Positions 42,932 to 50,576 of a stretch of 64,000 nt of DNA are shown one piece after another; the first letter of the stretch is position 1, and each line of letters opens with the position of its first letter. The position numbers were made by a program, and so were the translations under genes. The notes beneath the pieces are model-generated. The model was not told the DNA's origin. It saw only the letters and a program-made list of their open reading frames with translations, and made no database searches. This DNA comes from an uncultured Lachnospiraceae bacterium (lineage in GTDB: Bacteria; Bacillota; Clostridia; Lachnospirales; Lachnospiraceae). The stretch covers positions 62,001-126,000 of the forward strand of contig CAJURQ010000005.1 of the NCBI GenBank assembly GCA_910588955.1, read 5' to 3'.

Positions 42932-43762
42932 ATGAAACTGGACATGCACTGTCACACAAAAGAAGGGTCTCCCGACGGGAAACTGGAATTGCTGGAAAAC
43001 ATTTCGATTTTAAAGCAGAAGGGCTATCAGGGTATGCTCATCACAGATCATAACTCCTACAAGGCATACCGCTATTATAAGAAATTAAAGGAAAAACCGG
43101 ACGATTTTGTTGTCCTGAAAGGCATAGAATACGATACCATAAATGCGGGGCATATGCTTATCATCATGCCCACCGGCGTCAGCCTGCCGATCTTGGAGCT
43201 GCGGGGACTTCCCATCATCCTCCTCATAGAGATCGTGCATTTTTATGGCGGCATTATCGGACCCGCGCATCCCTGCGGCGAAAAATTTTTAAGCATCTGC
43301 AACACGCTGCGCGGCAGGTTCTATGAACATATTTACCACAAGTTTGACTTTGTGGAAGGCTACAACGCCTGTGAGGACGCGGATTCCAATATGCGCGCCA
43401 TGGCGCTTGCCACGAAAAACAACCTCCCCTGCTTCGGCGGCAGCGATTCCCACAAGGAGGACTGCGCCGGTTTCGGTTACACGGTTCTGCAGGAGGACAT
43501 TTCCTCTGAGACGGATTTGATCAAATACATCCGCGCCGGCAAACCTACCATGATCGGCGGGCGGCACTACATGCATACCACGAAAGCGAAACTCGGCAGG
43601 GCAAACAGCGTGCTGGTATACTCATTCTGGCTCTACAATAAGTTTCTCGCACTGTTCCGCCGCAAGGCGCGCAATTTCGAGCTGATGGAAAACCAGCTCC
43701 TCGACTCCATCCGCGCCGGCAAACGCAAAGACCCACGCTATATTCCGTTGGGGGACGAGTAA
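42932..43762 (+). CDS. PHP-domain metal-dependent phosphoesterase
   Basis: 276 residues from the ATG at 42932, preceded by GAGGAACC; an extension of 28 codons upstream has no SD. PHP metal motifs are visible: LDMHCHTKEGSPDG (N-terminus), LITDHNSY, GPAHPCG and the C-terminal GGSDSHKED. The family includes nucleotide/phosphoester hydrolases, here of unknown substrate. The C-terminal ~40 residues are basic with one hydrophobic stretch. Divergent from spoIIIAA and convergent with the CmpB-type gene. Confidence 0.9.
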   Translation: MKLDMHCHTKEGSPDGKLELLENISILKQKGYQGMLITDHNSYKAYRYYKKLKEKPDDFVVLKGIEYDTINAGHMLIIMPTGVSLPILELRGLPIILLIEIVHFYGGIIGPAHPCGEKFLSICNTLRGRFYEHIYHKFDFVEGYNACEDADSNMRAMALATKNNLPCFGGSDSHKEDCAGFGYTVLQEDISSETDLIKYIRAGKPTMIGGRHYMHTTKAKLGRANSVLVYSFWLYNKFLALFRRKARNFELMENQLLDSIRAGKRKDPRYIPLGDE

Positions 43763-43788
43763 GGCAGACATGTTATCTCTCTGCCTTA
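43760..43788. terminator. Convergent hairpin between PHP gene and CmpB-type gene
   Basis: TAAGGCAGA (43760-43768) pairs with TCTGCCTTA (43780-43788) across the 10-nt gap between the convergent genes, including both stop codons. There is no U-tract, so the call as terminator is moderate. Confidence 0.45.
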
Positions 43789-44720
43789 TCGTTCGCCAAT
43801 TCTTTCAACTCCTCAAACTCACTCTCATATTTATCGCTTCGCATGGTCGGATTGTTTCGGATCATATCACGCTTATAAAAATCAAGAAGCCTGCCATAAC
43901 CCGTTTCCCGTTCCAGATAGAGACTGAATTTGCCGCGCAGTTCAGCAATCTCCTCACGCACACTCTCCCCGTACGCCGAAGGTTTGCTCAAAAGCGCCTC
44001 CTTTATCATGGCAAAGCCCTGCTCCAGCCCGGCTGTCAGATCCTTCATGCGAGTCCCTCTGCGCTCTTCCCTGTCGAGACGTTTCTGCTCCTTCTCGTCA
44101 TTGCTGAATGCAATCAGTACATCCAAACGCTTCTGCATACGAAGCAGCTCCTCCTTCATACCAACGAGCCTGACCATGAGGTCCCGCAGGTCGAGCGCCG
44201 CCTTGAAGGAAAGCGTAAAATCCGCCACGATGTAGACCGTGAGAAGCACGGTCAAATGATGCAGCACCTTCTCTGGCAGGGAGAACATCAGCTGCTCGAT
44301 CGGTCTGTGTATCACTCTTGTCATCAAAATGGTAAAAAATCCCCACGCGATCGAGGACCGCAGGCAGATATGCCCCTTGTAGTTCATGAACCGCCCCGAA
44401 TAATCCCAGTATCTCATCTTAAAGAGCGCTTCCATGGCGACCCCCGTCACGTACTCGAGCGCCGTCGCGCCAATCACACCCGCAAAATAGGTGAGCAGCA
44501 CATTGTCCACGAACGGCATGGATACCACTAACATCATAATCGCTCCGGTACCGTACAACGGCAAAAAGGGACCTCTCATAAAGCCCCTGTTCACCCATTT
44601 ACGGGATTTTATCGACACGAATACCGACTCGAAACACCAACCCCCGAAACAATAAAAGTAAAACAAAAACAACCACTGAAAACCTGTATAACCCAACATA
44701 GCCTTTAACCTTTCATACAT
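43773..44720 (-). CDS. CmpB-type (putative ABC-transporter type IV) membrane protein
   Basis: 315 residues. The N-terminal 190 residues have about 5 membrane helices and the family signature RGFMRGPFLPLYGTGA then EYVTGVAMEALFKMRYWDYS, which matches PF06541 (ABC_trans_CmpB). The C-terminal ~120 residues are a charged coiled coil (MKEELLRMQKRLDV and beyond). The name comes from the family; no function is known. Its ATG overlaps the stop of the upstream COG0523-type gene by 1 nt (TGATG), so the two are translationally coupled. Confidence 0.88.
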   Translation of the reverse strand: MYERLKAMLGYTGFQWLFLFYFYCFGGWCFESVFVSIKSRKWVNRGFMRGPFLPLYGTGAIMMLVVSMPFVDNVLLTYFAGVIGATALEYVTGVAMEALFKMRYWDYSGRFMNYKGHICLRSSIAWGFFTILMTRVIHRPIEQLMFSLPEKVLHHLTVLLTVYIVADFTLSFKAALDLRDLMVRLVGMKEELLRMQKRLDVLIAFSNDEKEQKRLDREERRGTRMKDLTAGLEQGFAMIKEALLSKPSAYGESVREEIAELRGKFSLYLERETGYGRLLDFYKRDMIRNNPTMRSDKYESEFEELKELANDKAER

Positions 44721-45649
44721 CAGACAAAGCTGATGATCTCCTCTTTCGGTGCCTTCGTGCGTTCCACACTGAGGGCGCGCAGTATAGGACCTTCTCCCTG
44801 ATACTGCTCAAAATACGACGTCTCCACCCGCGCCGTGACCTTCACCCACTTCTGTTCTTCAAGTTCTGCCGCCTGCCCGTACTCACAGGCGTACCCGAGG
44901 AAAGCCATGTCCTCCGCACAGCAGGTCATTGCCATACGCCCCGGCACAAAGTAATCCTTCGGGAACTGCTTCGGCTTCAACACCATCCCCACAAAGGAGA
45001 CCGTCTTGCCCTCATAGCGCTCCGGGTGGTCCATGGTATCCAGATACCATATTCCATAACGCTCGTTATCTAGTTCTAGCACCGGCGCTTTCAGATCGTA
45101 GGGCAGATCCTCTTCCATAATCTCATTGATCTCCCCATTGGAATCCTCAAACACAATCTCCGCCTTTGGATTGATCGCCTTTACGTTCCGCTTGTAGCTG
45201 CCAAGGTCCTCCACCCCGTCACAGCGGTTGAAAATAATCAGCTCCGACTTCCGGATCTGCTCCGCAAGCAGAGACTTCATATTGGTAAAATACATGGGAA
45301 ACGTGGAGGCATCGATGGTAGTAATCTGCTGCTCAATCTTCCAGTGCCAAGGCAGCTTCATCTCCTTATAATTCCACATGCCGTTAAACTCGATAATGAT
45401 GCGCTCCGGCTTATGCTTTTTCTCCAGCTCGATCAGCCTGTTCGGCGTAAAATTCTTCTCCCCGTCGATCAGCTCAAGCACCGTTCGGCTCTGCTTAAGG
45501 AGCGCGGGATCGTACTCGTTTTCCCCCTCCTCGCACAAAATGAGCAGGGTTTTGCCCCGCACCTGAAAATAGGGCTGCGCCAGCGTATAGGTGATAAACT
45601 CTGTCTTGCCGCTCTCCAAAAAGCCGTTAATCATATAGACCGGTTTCAA
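44720..45649 (-). CDS. Divergent COG0523-type GTPase fused to a DUF1980-like C-terminal domain
   Basis: 309 residues. N-terminal P-loop GFLESGKT (9-16) of the CobW/YjiA type, plus LIIFNRCDG for guanine recognition. It lacks the metal-binding CxCC motif that normally follows. The C-terminal ~100 residues (FPKDYFVPGRMAMTCCAEDM) resemble the DUF1980/YcgQ domain, which usually partners a YcgR-type permease. Such GTPases hand metals to client proteins. Its neighbour to the right is a second COG0523 GTPase with a metal-binding insert; coupling to the CmpB-type gene suggests a common role in metal traffic, which is inference. Confidence 0.85.
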   Translation of the reverse strand: MKPVYMINGFLESGKTEFITYTLAQPYFQVRGKTLLILCEEGENEYDPALLKQSRTVLELIDGEKNFTPNRLIELEKKHKPERIIIEFNGMWNYKEMKLPWHWKIEQQITTIDASTFPMYFTNMKSLLAEQIRKSELIIFNRCDGVEDLGSYKRNVKAINPKAEIVFEDSNGEINEIMEEDLPYDLKAPVLELDNERYGIWYLDTMDHPERYEGKTVSFVGMVLKPKQFPKDYFVPGRMAMTCCAEDMAFLGYACEYGQAAELEEQKWVKVTARVETSYFEQYQGEGPILRALSVERTKAPKEEIISFV

Positions 45650-45699
45650 TCTTCCTTCATCCCTTTCTCGTTTCTATCTCATAAAATATCGCTTATAAT

Positions 45700-46824
45700 T
45701 TATTTCTCAAACAGCGCCGCAAGCTTCTCCTCTTTCAGCTTGGATCCGATCACACAGAATTTGCCTGTCACGCCGGGGTTACCGTCCCTGACGTTGCTCT
45801 CCTCCGGCACATAGTCAAAATAAATCCAGCCGCCCTCTGCGCCGGCAACCATGCCCTTCGCGCGGAGCACCAGACCGTATTCCTCCTCCTTATCAAGTTC
45901 CGCCAAAATGTGCGCGATCTCCTCTTTGGTGTAAACCGCCGGCGTCTCAAGCCCCCAGCTCGTAAACACCTCGTCCGCGTGATGATGGTGGTGGTCGTGT
46001 CCCTCATGCTCATGGTCGTGGCAGCAATGTCCGTGCTCTTCATGGTCATGATCATGATGACAATGTCCATGCCCGTGCTCTTCATGCTCGTGGTCGTGAT
46101 GACAGTGCCCATGCTCCTCGTGCTCATGATCATGGTCATGACAGCAATGCCCGTGCTCATGGTCGTGATGATGGTGGTGCTCCTCCTGCATCTCCATCAC
46201 TTCCCGCATCAACTCCGCCTCCAGATCCTTCGCGCCCTCAATGGTTTCCAGTATATCCTTCCCCTCAAGCGCATCCCACGGCGTGGTGATGATAGTCGCC
46301 TTCGCGTTATGCTCCCTGATCATCGCCACACAGGCGGAAAGTTTCTCCTCGCTGATCTTGTCCGTTCTGCTAAGTACAATCGTTCCGGCATGTTCAATCT
46401 GGTTCACAAAAAATTCCCCGAAATTTTTGATATACATCTTACATTTGCAGGCGTCCACCACGGCAACCGCACTGCTCAGCTGCACATCCCTGTCCGTCAT
46501 GGCATCCTGCACCGCCTTCATAACGTCGGAAAGCTTTCCCACACCCGAAGGCTCAATCAGAATGCGCTCCGGCGCATAGGTGTCCAGCACTTCCTTTAAG
46601 GACGTGCCGAAATCGCCCACCAGTGAGCAACAGATACAGCCGGAATTCATCTCCTTGATCTCGATGCCGGACTCCTGCAGAAAGCCCCCGTCTATGCCAA
46701 TCTCACCGAACTCATTTTCAATCAGCACCACCTTCGTATCCGCCAACGCCTCCTTTAAGAGTTTGCTAATCAATGTGGTTTTCCCGGCTCCCAGAAACCC
46801 CGAGAAAATATCAATCTTTGTCAT
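45700..46824 (-). CDS. COG0523-family metallochaperone GTPase with His-rich insert
   Basis: 374 residues. Walker A GFLGAGKT (9-16), the metal site SGCICCS (61-67), NExxG-like ENEFGE (37-42) and SRTDK (152-156). Residues 216-284 are a tandem array of H, D, E, C and G, with units such as HDHEHEEHGH; about half of the residues are histidine. The C-terminal CobW_C domain follows. The family binds zinc, cobalt or nickel and delivers them to enzymes or stores them. ATG at 46824. No Zur-like operator was identified in the 43-nt gap upstream. Confidence 0.93.
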   Translation of the reverse strand: MTKIDIFSGFLGAGKTTLISKLLKEALADTKVVLIENEFGEIGIDGGFLQESGIEIKEMNSGCICCSLVGDFGTSLKEVLDTYAPERILIEPSGVGKLSDVMKAVQDAMTDRDVQLSSAVAVVDACKCKMYIKNFGEFFVNQIEHAGTIVLSRTDKISEEKLSACVAMIREHNAKATIITTPWDALEGKDILETIEGAKDLEAELMREVMEMQEEHHHHHDHEHGHCCHDHDHEHEEHGHCHHDHEHEEHGHGHCHHDHDHEEHGHCCHDHEHEGHDHHHHHADEVFTSWGLETPAVYTKEEIAHILAELDKEEEYGLVLRAKGMVAGAEGGWIYFDYVPEESNVRDGNPGVTGKFCVIGSKLKEEKLAALFEK

Positions 46825-46867
46825 GTTACATCCTTCCTTTCCCTATAAAGCTCCCTAGTTTCCCGCG

Positions 46868-47671
46868 TCAATCTAAATTTAATTTCCTATTCATCACATA
46901 CCACGTCAAAATATAGAAAATCACACAGCTAAAAATCCCTGAAATCAGCGTCGTCTCCCAGTCTGTCCCAAAACCGGAAAGATAATTCATGGGCGACACT
47001 TGGCTGTGAACCGCTGCCCGGATGGCAAAATATACCCCCTGCAGCATACTCTCCACGATATAGATGCCCACATACCACGCAAAGGAAAGCATCAGCTTGT
47101 GGTTTGAGGATAGCTGCCCGAGTGAGATGCACGCCCCCACCTTAAGCACTTTCGCAAAAAGCGTGAAAATATACGCTGTTATAGTCATAATCACCATAAA
47201 CACAGAGACCTTTTCCGCCCCCAGATACTCGAGGGTGTCTACCAGCCCTTCCATCATGGATTTGACTATCTCTGTGGACGTGGCAAACAGAAAGATCACC
47301 GAAAAATAAATAATCAGCGAGTTCATCATCACCCAAAGCACGCTGACCAGCATCTTTGCAATAATAATATGATGCGTATCCACCGGAAGCGTATGGAGCA
47401 GATACCCCTGATCTCCGTAGGTTGACGTATAAAACCGGTGAATCAGATAGATCGCCGTGCCCACATAAACCGCAAACATACTCGCCACATAGGTGAACAA
47501 CACCATCACCGCCACAAAATCCATCATTTGAAAATCGCTGGAATAGGGCGCTTTATCCATCAGGTATACCATCCATCTTGCAAGCCCCGTCATCACCACA
47601 GTCAGAAGGTTCGCGGACAAAAGCAGTTTCCATGTCGCCTTCCACTCATACTTCATCAATTTCCCTAGCAT
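46868..47671 (-). CDS. ABC transporter permease (ABC-2 type)
   Basis: 267 residues with about 6 membrane helices; the start MLGKLMKYEWKATWK is typical of ABC-2 permeases. It overlaps the ATPase gene by 7 nt. The GntR-type regulator often linked to such pairs is absent. The substrate is unknown; this class includes peptide and antibiotic exporters. Confidence 0.88.
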   Translation of the reverse strand: MLGKLMKYEWKATWKLLLSANLLTVVMTGLARWMVYLMDKAPYSSDFQMMDFVAVMVLFTYVASMFAVYVGTAIYLIHRFYTSTYGDQGYLLHTLPVDTHHIIIAKMLVSVLWVMMNSLIIYFSVIFLFATSTEIVKSMMEGLVDTLEYLGAEKVSVFMVIMTITAYIFTLFAKVLKVGACISLGQLSSNHKLMLSFAWYVGIYIVESMLQGVYFAIRAAVHSQVSPMNYLSGFGTDWETTLISGIFSCVIFYILTWYVMNRKLNLD

Positions 47672-48363
47672 GCGAACACCTCCCTGAAAAACTGATCCAC
47701 GGACTTGCGTTCATTGCGTCTGATCTGCTCTGCGCCCGCCTGCAGCACAATGCTTCCGTACTTGATAAACACCACCTCGTCAAGAATGTTCTCCACATCC
47801 GAGATCAGGTGCGTGGAGAGCAGAATGGAACCACAGCGGTTATAGTTGCTCACGATGGTATGGAGAATATAGTCCCTTGCGGCAGGATCCACGCCCGCGA
47901 TCGGCTCGTCCAGAATATAGAGATCCGCGTCCCGGCTCATCACCATGATGAGCTGCACCTTCTCCTTTGTCCCCTTGGAGAGATTTTTCAGCCTCTCCTG
48001 CGGCGGAATCTGCAGCCTCGCCAGCATGTCAAAGGCTCTGTCCACCCGGAAATCCGGATAAAAGTCCTGAAAATACTGTACCAGCTCGAGCACCTTCATG
48101 CCCGGCTGTAAATAGGTCCGCTCCGGCAGATAGGAAATCCGCATCTTCGTGTCGATCCCCGGGCGCTGCCCGTTAATCAGCACTTCCCCCGCCGTAGGCT
48201 TCAAAAGCCCGTTCATAATCTTAATCAGCGTCGTTTTACCGCTGCCGTTAGGTCCCAGCAGACCGATAATCCTGCCCCGCTCCAAATTCAGATACACCTG
48301 ATTCAACGCAATCTTTCTTCCGTAGGTCTTCGTCAGACCCATACACTGCACCACTGGCGCCAT
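47665..48363 (-). CDS. ABC transporter ATP-binding protein
   Basis: 232 residues. Walker A GPNGSGKTT, signature LSKGTKEK (degenerate from LSGGQ), Walker B LYILDEPIAGVD and the H-loop STHLI. It is the partner of the overlapping permease. Together they form an exporter of the CcmA/YtrB-like class. Confidence 0.93.
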   Translation of the reverse strand: MAPVVQCMGLTKTYGRKIALNQVYLNLERGRIIGLLGPNGSGKTTLIKIMNGLLKPTAGEVLINGQRPGIDTKMRISYLPERTYLQPGMKVLELVQYFQDFYPDFRVDRAFDMLARLQIPPQERLKNLSKGTKEKVQLIMVMSRDADLYILDEPIAGVDPAARDYILHTIVSNYNRCGSILLSTHLISDVENILDEVVFIKYGSIVLQAGAEQIRRNERKSVDQFFREVFAC

Positions 48364-48384
48364 AAATCCCTTCCTTTCCCTCTC

Positions 48385-49257
48385 TCACGAAACCGTGATC
48401 CGATAGGACGCCTCGAAAGCCGTCCCCGTAAGCTTTTGTACCCACTCCCGTTCCTTGTAATCTCCTGTAAAATCCACACTGTCGCATCTGCCGTACCACG
48501 GCTCTATACAGATAAACGGCGCGTTCTTCTTCGGCGGCGACCAGACGCCGAACAGAGGTGCGTCAAACTCCACCGTCAGATAGGGCACACCGTCCGGTCT
48601 GACTAACGCCACACTGTGCGCCTGATCTCCCTCAATCACAAGCGCGTCGTCGTCAAAAAGGTCAGCCGTGACAGGCAGCATGCCGTCTCGCAGCTTGTAA
48701 GTTTTCTTTTCCCCGCTTACCAGACCGCCTTCAATACAGGAGGTGACGATCTGATCCTTCGCATCAAAAAGCAGTTTATACTGTGTCTGGTCCGTCCCCG
48801 GATCAATGGGGCATAAAAACCCCGGATGTCCGCCGATGGAAAACCAGATCACATCCCCCGCCTTATTGACCACCCGCCACTTCACGATCACCGTGCTTCC
48901 GGAAAGTTCATATCCGATTTCCAATTGGAACGGGTAAGGGTACTTCTCCAAAGTTGTATAACCAGAATTCAGGGTAAACCAGATTTCCGAAGCCACCTGA
49001 CTTTTTAGCTGAAACTCCATATCCCGGGCAAAGCCGTGCTGCCCCATGGCGTATTCTTTGCCGTCCACCCGGTATGTACCGTTCTTTAAACCGCCCACAA
49101 TAGGAAAAAGCACCGGCGACGTCCGCCCCCAGTAGGCGGGATCTCCGTGCCACATATACTCCCTGTGGTCAGGCAGGCTCTTTAAAGACTTAAGCTCCGC
49201 CCCCATACTGTCCACCTGTATCGTAATCTTATCGTTGCTGATCTGAAATAACGCCAT
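48385..49257 (-). CDS. Aldose 1-epimerase-like (mutarotase fold) protein
   Basis: 290 residues of the galactose mutarotase-like superfamily. LKSLPDHREYMWHGDPAYWG, SIGGHPGFLCP and FICIEPWYGRCDS are consistent with the LacX/YeaD-type branch, which acts on hexose or hexose-6-phosphate anomers. No sugar operon adjoins it; it precedes the ABC pair by 21 nt. The promoter region shares a 21-nt block with the Spo0A-like locus (see 49280-49300). Confidence 0.88.
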   Translation of the reverse strand: MALFQISNDKITIQVDSMGAELKSLKSLPDHREYMWHGDPAYWGRTSPVLFPIVGGLKNGTYRVDGKEYAMGQHGFARDMEFQLKSQVASEIWFTLNSGYTTLEKYPYPFQLEIGYELSGSTVIVKWRVVNKAGDVIWFSIGGHPGFLCPIDPGTDQTQYKLLFDAKDQIVTSCIEGGLVSGEKKTYKLRDGMLPVTADLFDDDALVIEGDQAHSVALVRPDGVPYLTVEFDAPLFGVWSPPKKNAPFICIEPWYGRCDSVDFTGDYKEREWVQKLTGTAFEASYRITVS

Positions 49258-49279
49258 AGCCTCCTCCTTTTTACTCCCC

Positions 49280-49300
49280 AGTTCTTCTCACATTATTGTA
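49280..49300 (-). promoter_or_regulatory. Promoter-like block shared with the Spo0A-like locus
   Basis: AGTTCTTCTCACATTATTGTA on the plus strand differs at two positions from AGTACTTCTCACATTATTATA at 18376-18396. On the minus strand both contain a TAYAAT -10 box followed by AATGTGAGAAG. It is 22 nt upstream of the mutarotase-like ATG. Confidence 0.45.
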
Positions 49301-49327
49301 TCACAGCTTTCCGAAAAAGGATATCTT

Positions 49328-50143
49328 TTAATCCCCCGTGATTTCCCAGTAAGCCTCCCATACTTGATCTACGGGCACTCCCGCGATCTCGTTCCGGTAA
49401 GTGCCGCCTGTCAAAAGCCCTATCAGCCGCCCGCAGCCGTCAAACATACCGCCGCCGCTCATCCCCTCTCTGGCAAAGCCGCGCCCGTAAAGCATCTCTC
49501 CCCCAAAGGTCTCTATATATCTGTCAGTGTCCTCCAAGACGGCGTCCTGAAATATCGTCTCCTCTTCCTCCCTGCCCGCTCCCAGACAGAAAATCTCCTG
49601 TCCCTGCCGCATTTCAGAGAAAACGCCCTCACCCGCAAAGACGCTGCGAAGCTCAGATAACGCCTGTAATCCAATCTCTTCCCTGTCCACCCGCAAAAAA
49701 CCCACGTCACAATCTTTTGAACTGCCGAGCACGCGGGCGCCCGCATAATACCCCTGCGGAAACCGTATCACACCCGAATCCTCCCGCCAGTAAGCGAGCA
49801 CATGCCTGTTGGTGGCGATAACCGCCCCGTCAGCCGTCATCCGGAAAATCACCCCGCTGCCGTACGCAGTTCCCATATCGATCCGCACCACGCTGCCCTT
49901 TACATTTTCAAAAGCCGCTTCCAAATCCGGCTCCTCCAGCACAGGACAGTGATACAGGTCGAGCGCGATCATCCCCTCAAAGATATCCTCCCCGCTCACA
50001 CTCTGAATCAGATGGGGCGGAAGGGACGGTTCCCCCGCCTTTACGGGCTGAGTCTGAAAAAGGCATCCCAGAAAAAATATAATAACGCAAGCCATTTTAT
50101 TTATTTTTCCACCCTTCGCCACACGCCTCTCCTCGCCAGCCAT
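49328..50143 (-). CDS. Secreted trypsin-like serine protease
   Basis: Starts at the ATG at 50143 (271 residues); a GTG three codons upstream and an ATG at 50095 are also possible. The N-terminal hydrophobic stretch ACVIIFFLGCLFQTQPVKA is a signal peptide. Counting from the GTG, the catalytic triad is H117 in ATNRHV, D149 in KDCDVGFLRV and S232 in REGMSGGGMFD. The fold resembles trypsin/HtrA without a PDZ domain. Between rnpB and the mutarotase-like gene, with no apparent partner. Probably acts in the envelope or outside the cell. Confidence 0.85.
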   Translation of the reverse strand: MAGEERRVAKGGKINKMACVIIFFLGCLFQTQPVKAGEPSLPPHLIQSVSGEDIFEGMIALDLYHCPVLEEPDLEAAFENVKGSVVRIDMGTAYGSGVIFRMTADGAVIATNRHVLAYWREDSGVIRFPQGYYAGARVLGSSKDCDVGFLRVDREEIGLQALSELRSVFAGEGVFSEMRQGQEIFCLGAGREEEETIFQDAVLEDTDRYIETFGGEMLYGRGFAREGMSGGGMFDGCGRLIGLLTGGTYRNEIAGVPVDQVWEAYWEITGD

Positions 50144-50152
50144 ACCTTTCAC

Positions 50153-50192
50153 AGGGGCACGGGGAGGACTGCGTGCCTCTCCCCGTGCCCCT
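50153..50192 (-). terminator. Strong hairpin after rnpB
   Basis: AGGGGCACGGGGAG (50153-50166) pairs perfectly with CTCCCCGTGCCCCT (50179-50192), 14 bp. It lies 25 nt beyond the 3' end of rnpB and just before the protease start. No U-tract follows, so it could also be a processing or boundary hairpin. Confidence 0.6.
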
Positions 50193-50216
50193 GATTAACA
50201 AATAGTTCTTTTCGCT

Positions 50217-50567
50217 TTGGGAGCGGAACGATAAGCCGGGTTATGTCGTGAATGATCATCTATCTAGGAGTTTCGTCGCCGAAACCCTCCAGCAACCTAC
50301 CTGAGAGCGAACCGGGCCGGTCATTGCTCTCTGCTTGGTCTTGCTCCGGATGGGGTTTACACAGCCCGTCCCGTTACCGTGACGGCGGTAGTCTCTTACA
50401 CTGCCATTCCACCCTCACTCAGCAGTACGCTGAGCAGTTTATTTTCTGTTGCACTAGCCTTGGAGTCGCCTCCACCGGATGTTATCCGGCATCCTGCCCT
50501 GTGGAGCCCGGACTTTCCTCACCTGCACCCTTTCGTCTGTGCAGCCGCGATCATTTATTCCACTCAC
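50217..50567 (-). ncRNA. rnpB: RNase P RNA
   Basis: About 351 nt. The minus strand has the P4-containing signature GAGGAAAGTCCGGGCTCC near the 5' end, GGCGACTCCAAGGCTAGTGC and the 3' region ACATAACCCGGCTTATCG. P1 can form between GAGTGGAA at the 5' end (50558-50565) and TTCCGCTC at the 3' end (50221-50228). It is the catalytic RNA of tRNA 5'-end maturation. The ends are estimated from P1. Confidence 0.95.
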
Positions 50568-50576
50568 CTTTTAACT

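Noticed and set aside
45973..46179. CRISPR-like array
   Set aside because: The repeating DNA encodes an in-frame His-rich protein insert, with no regular repeat-spacer pattern.
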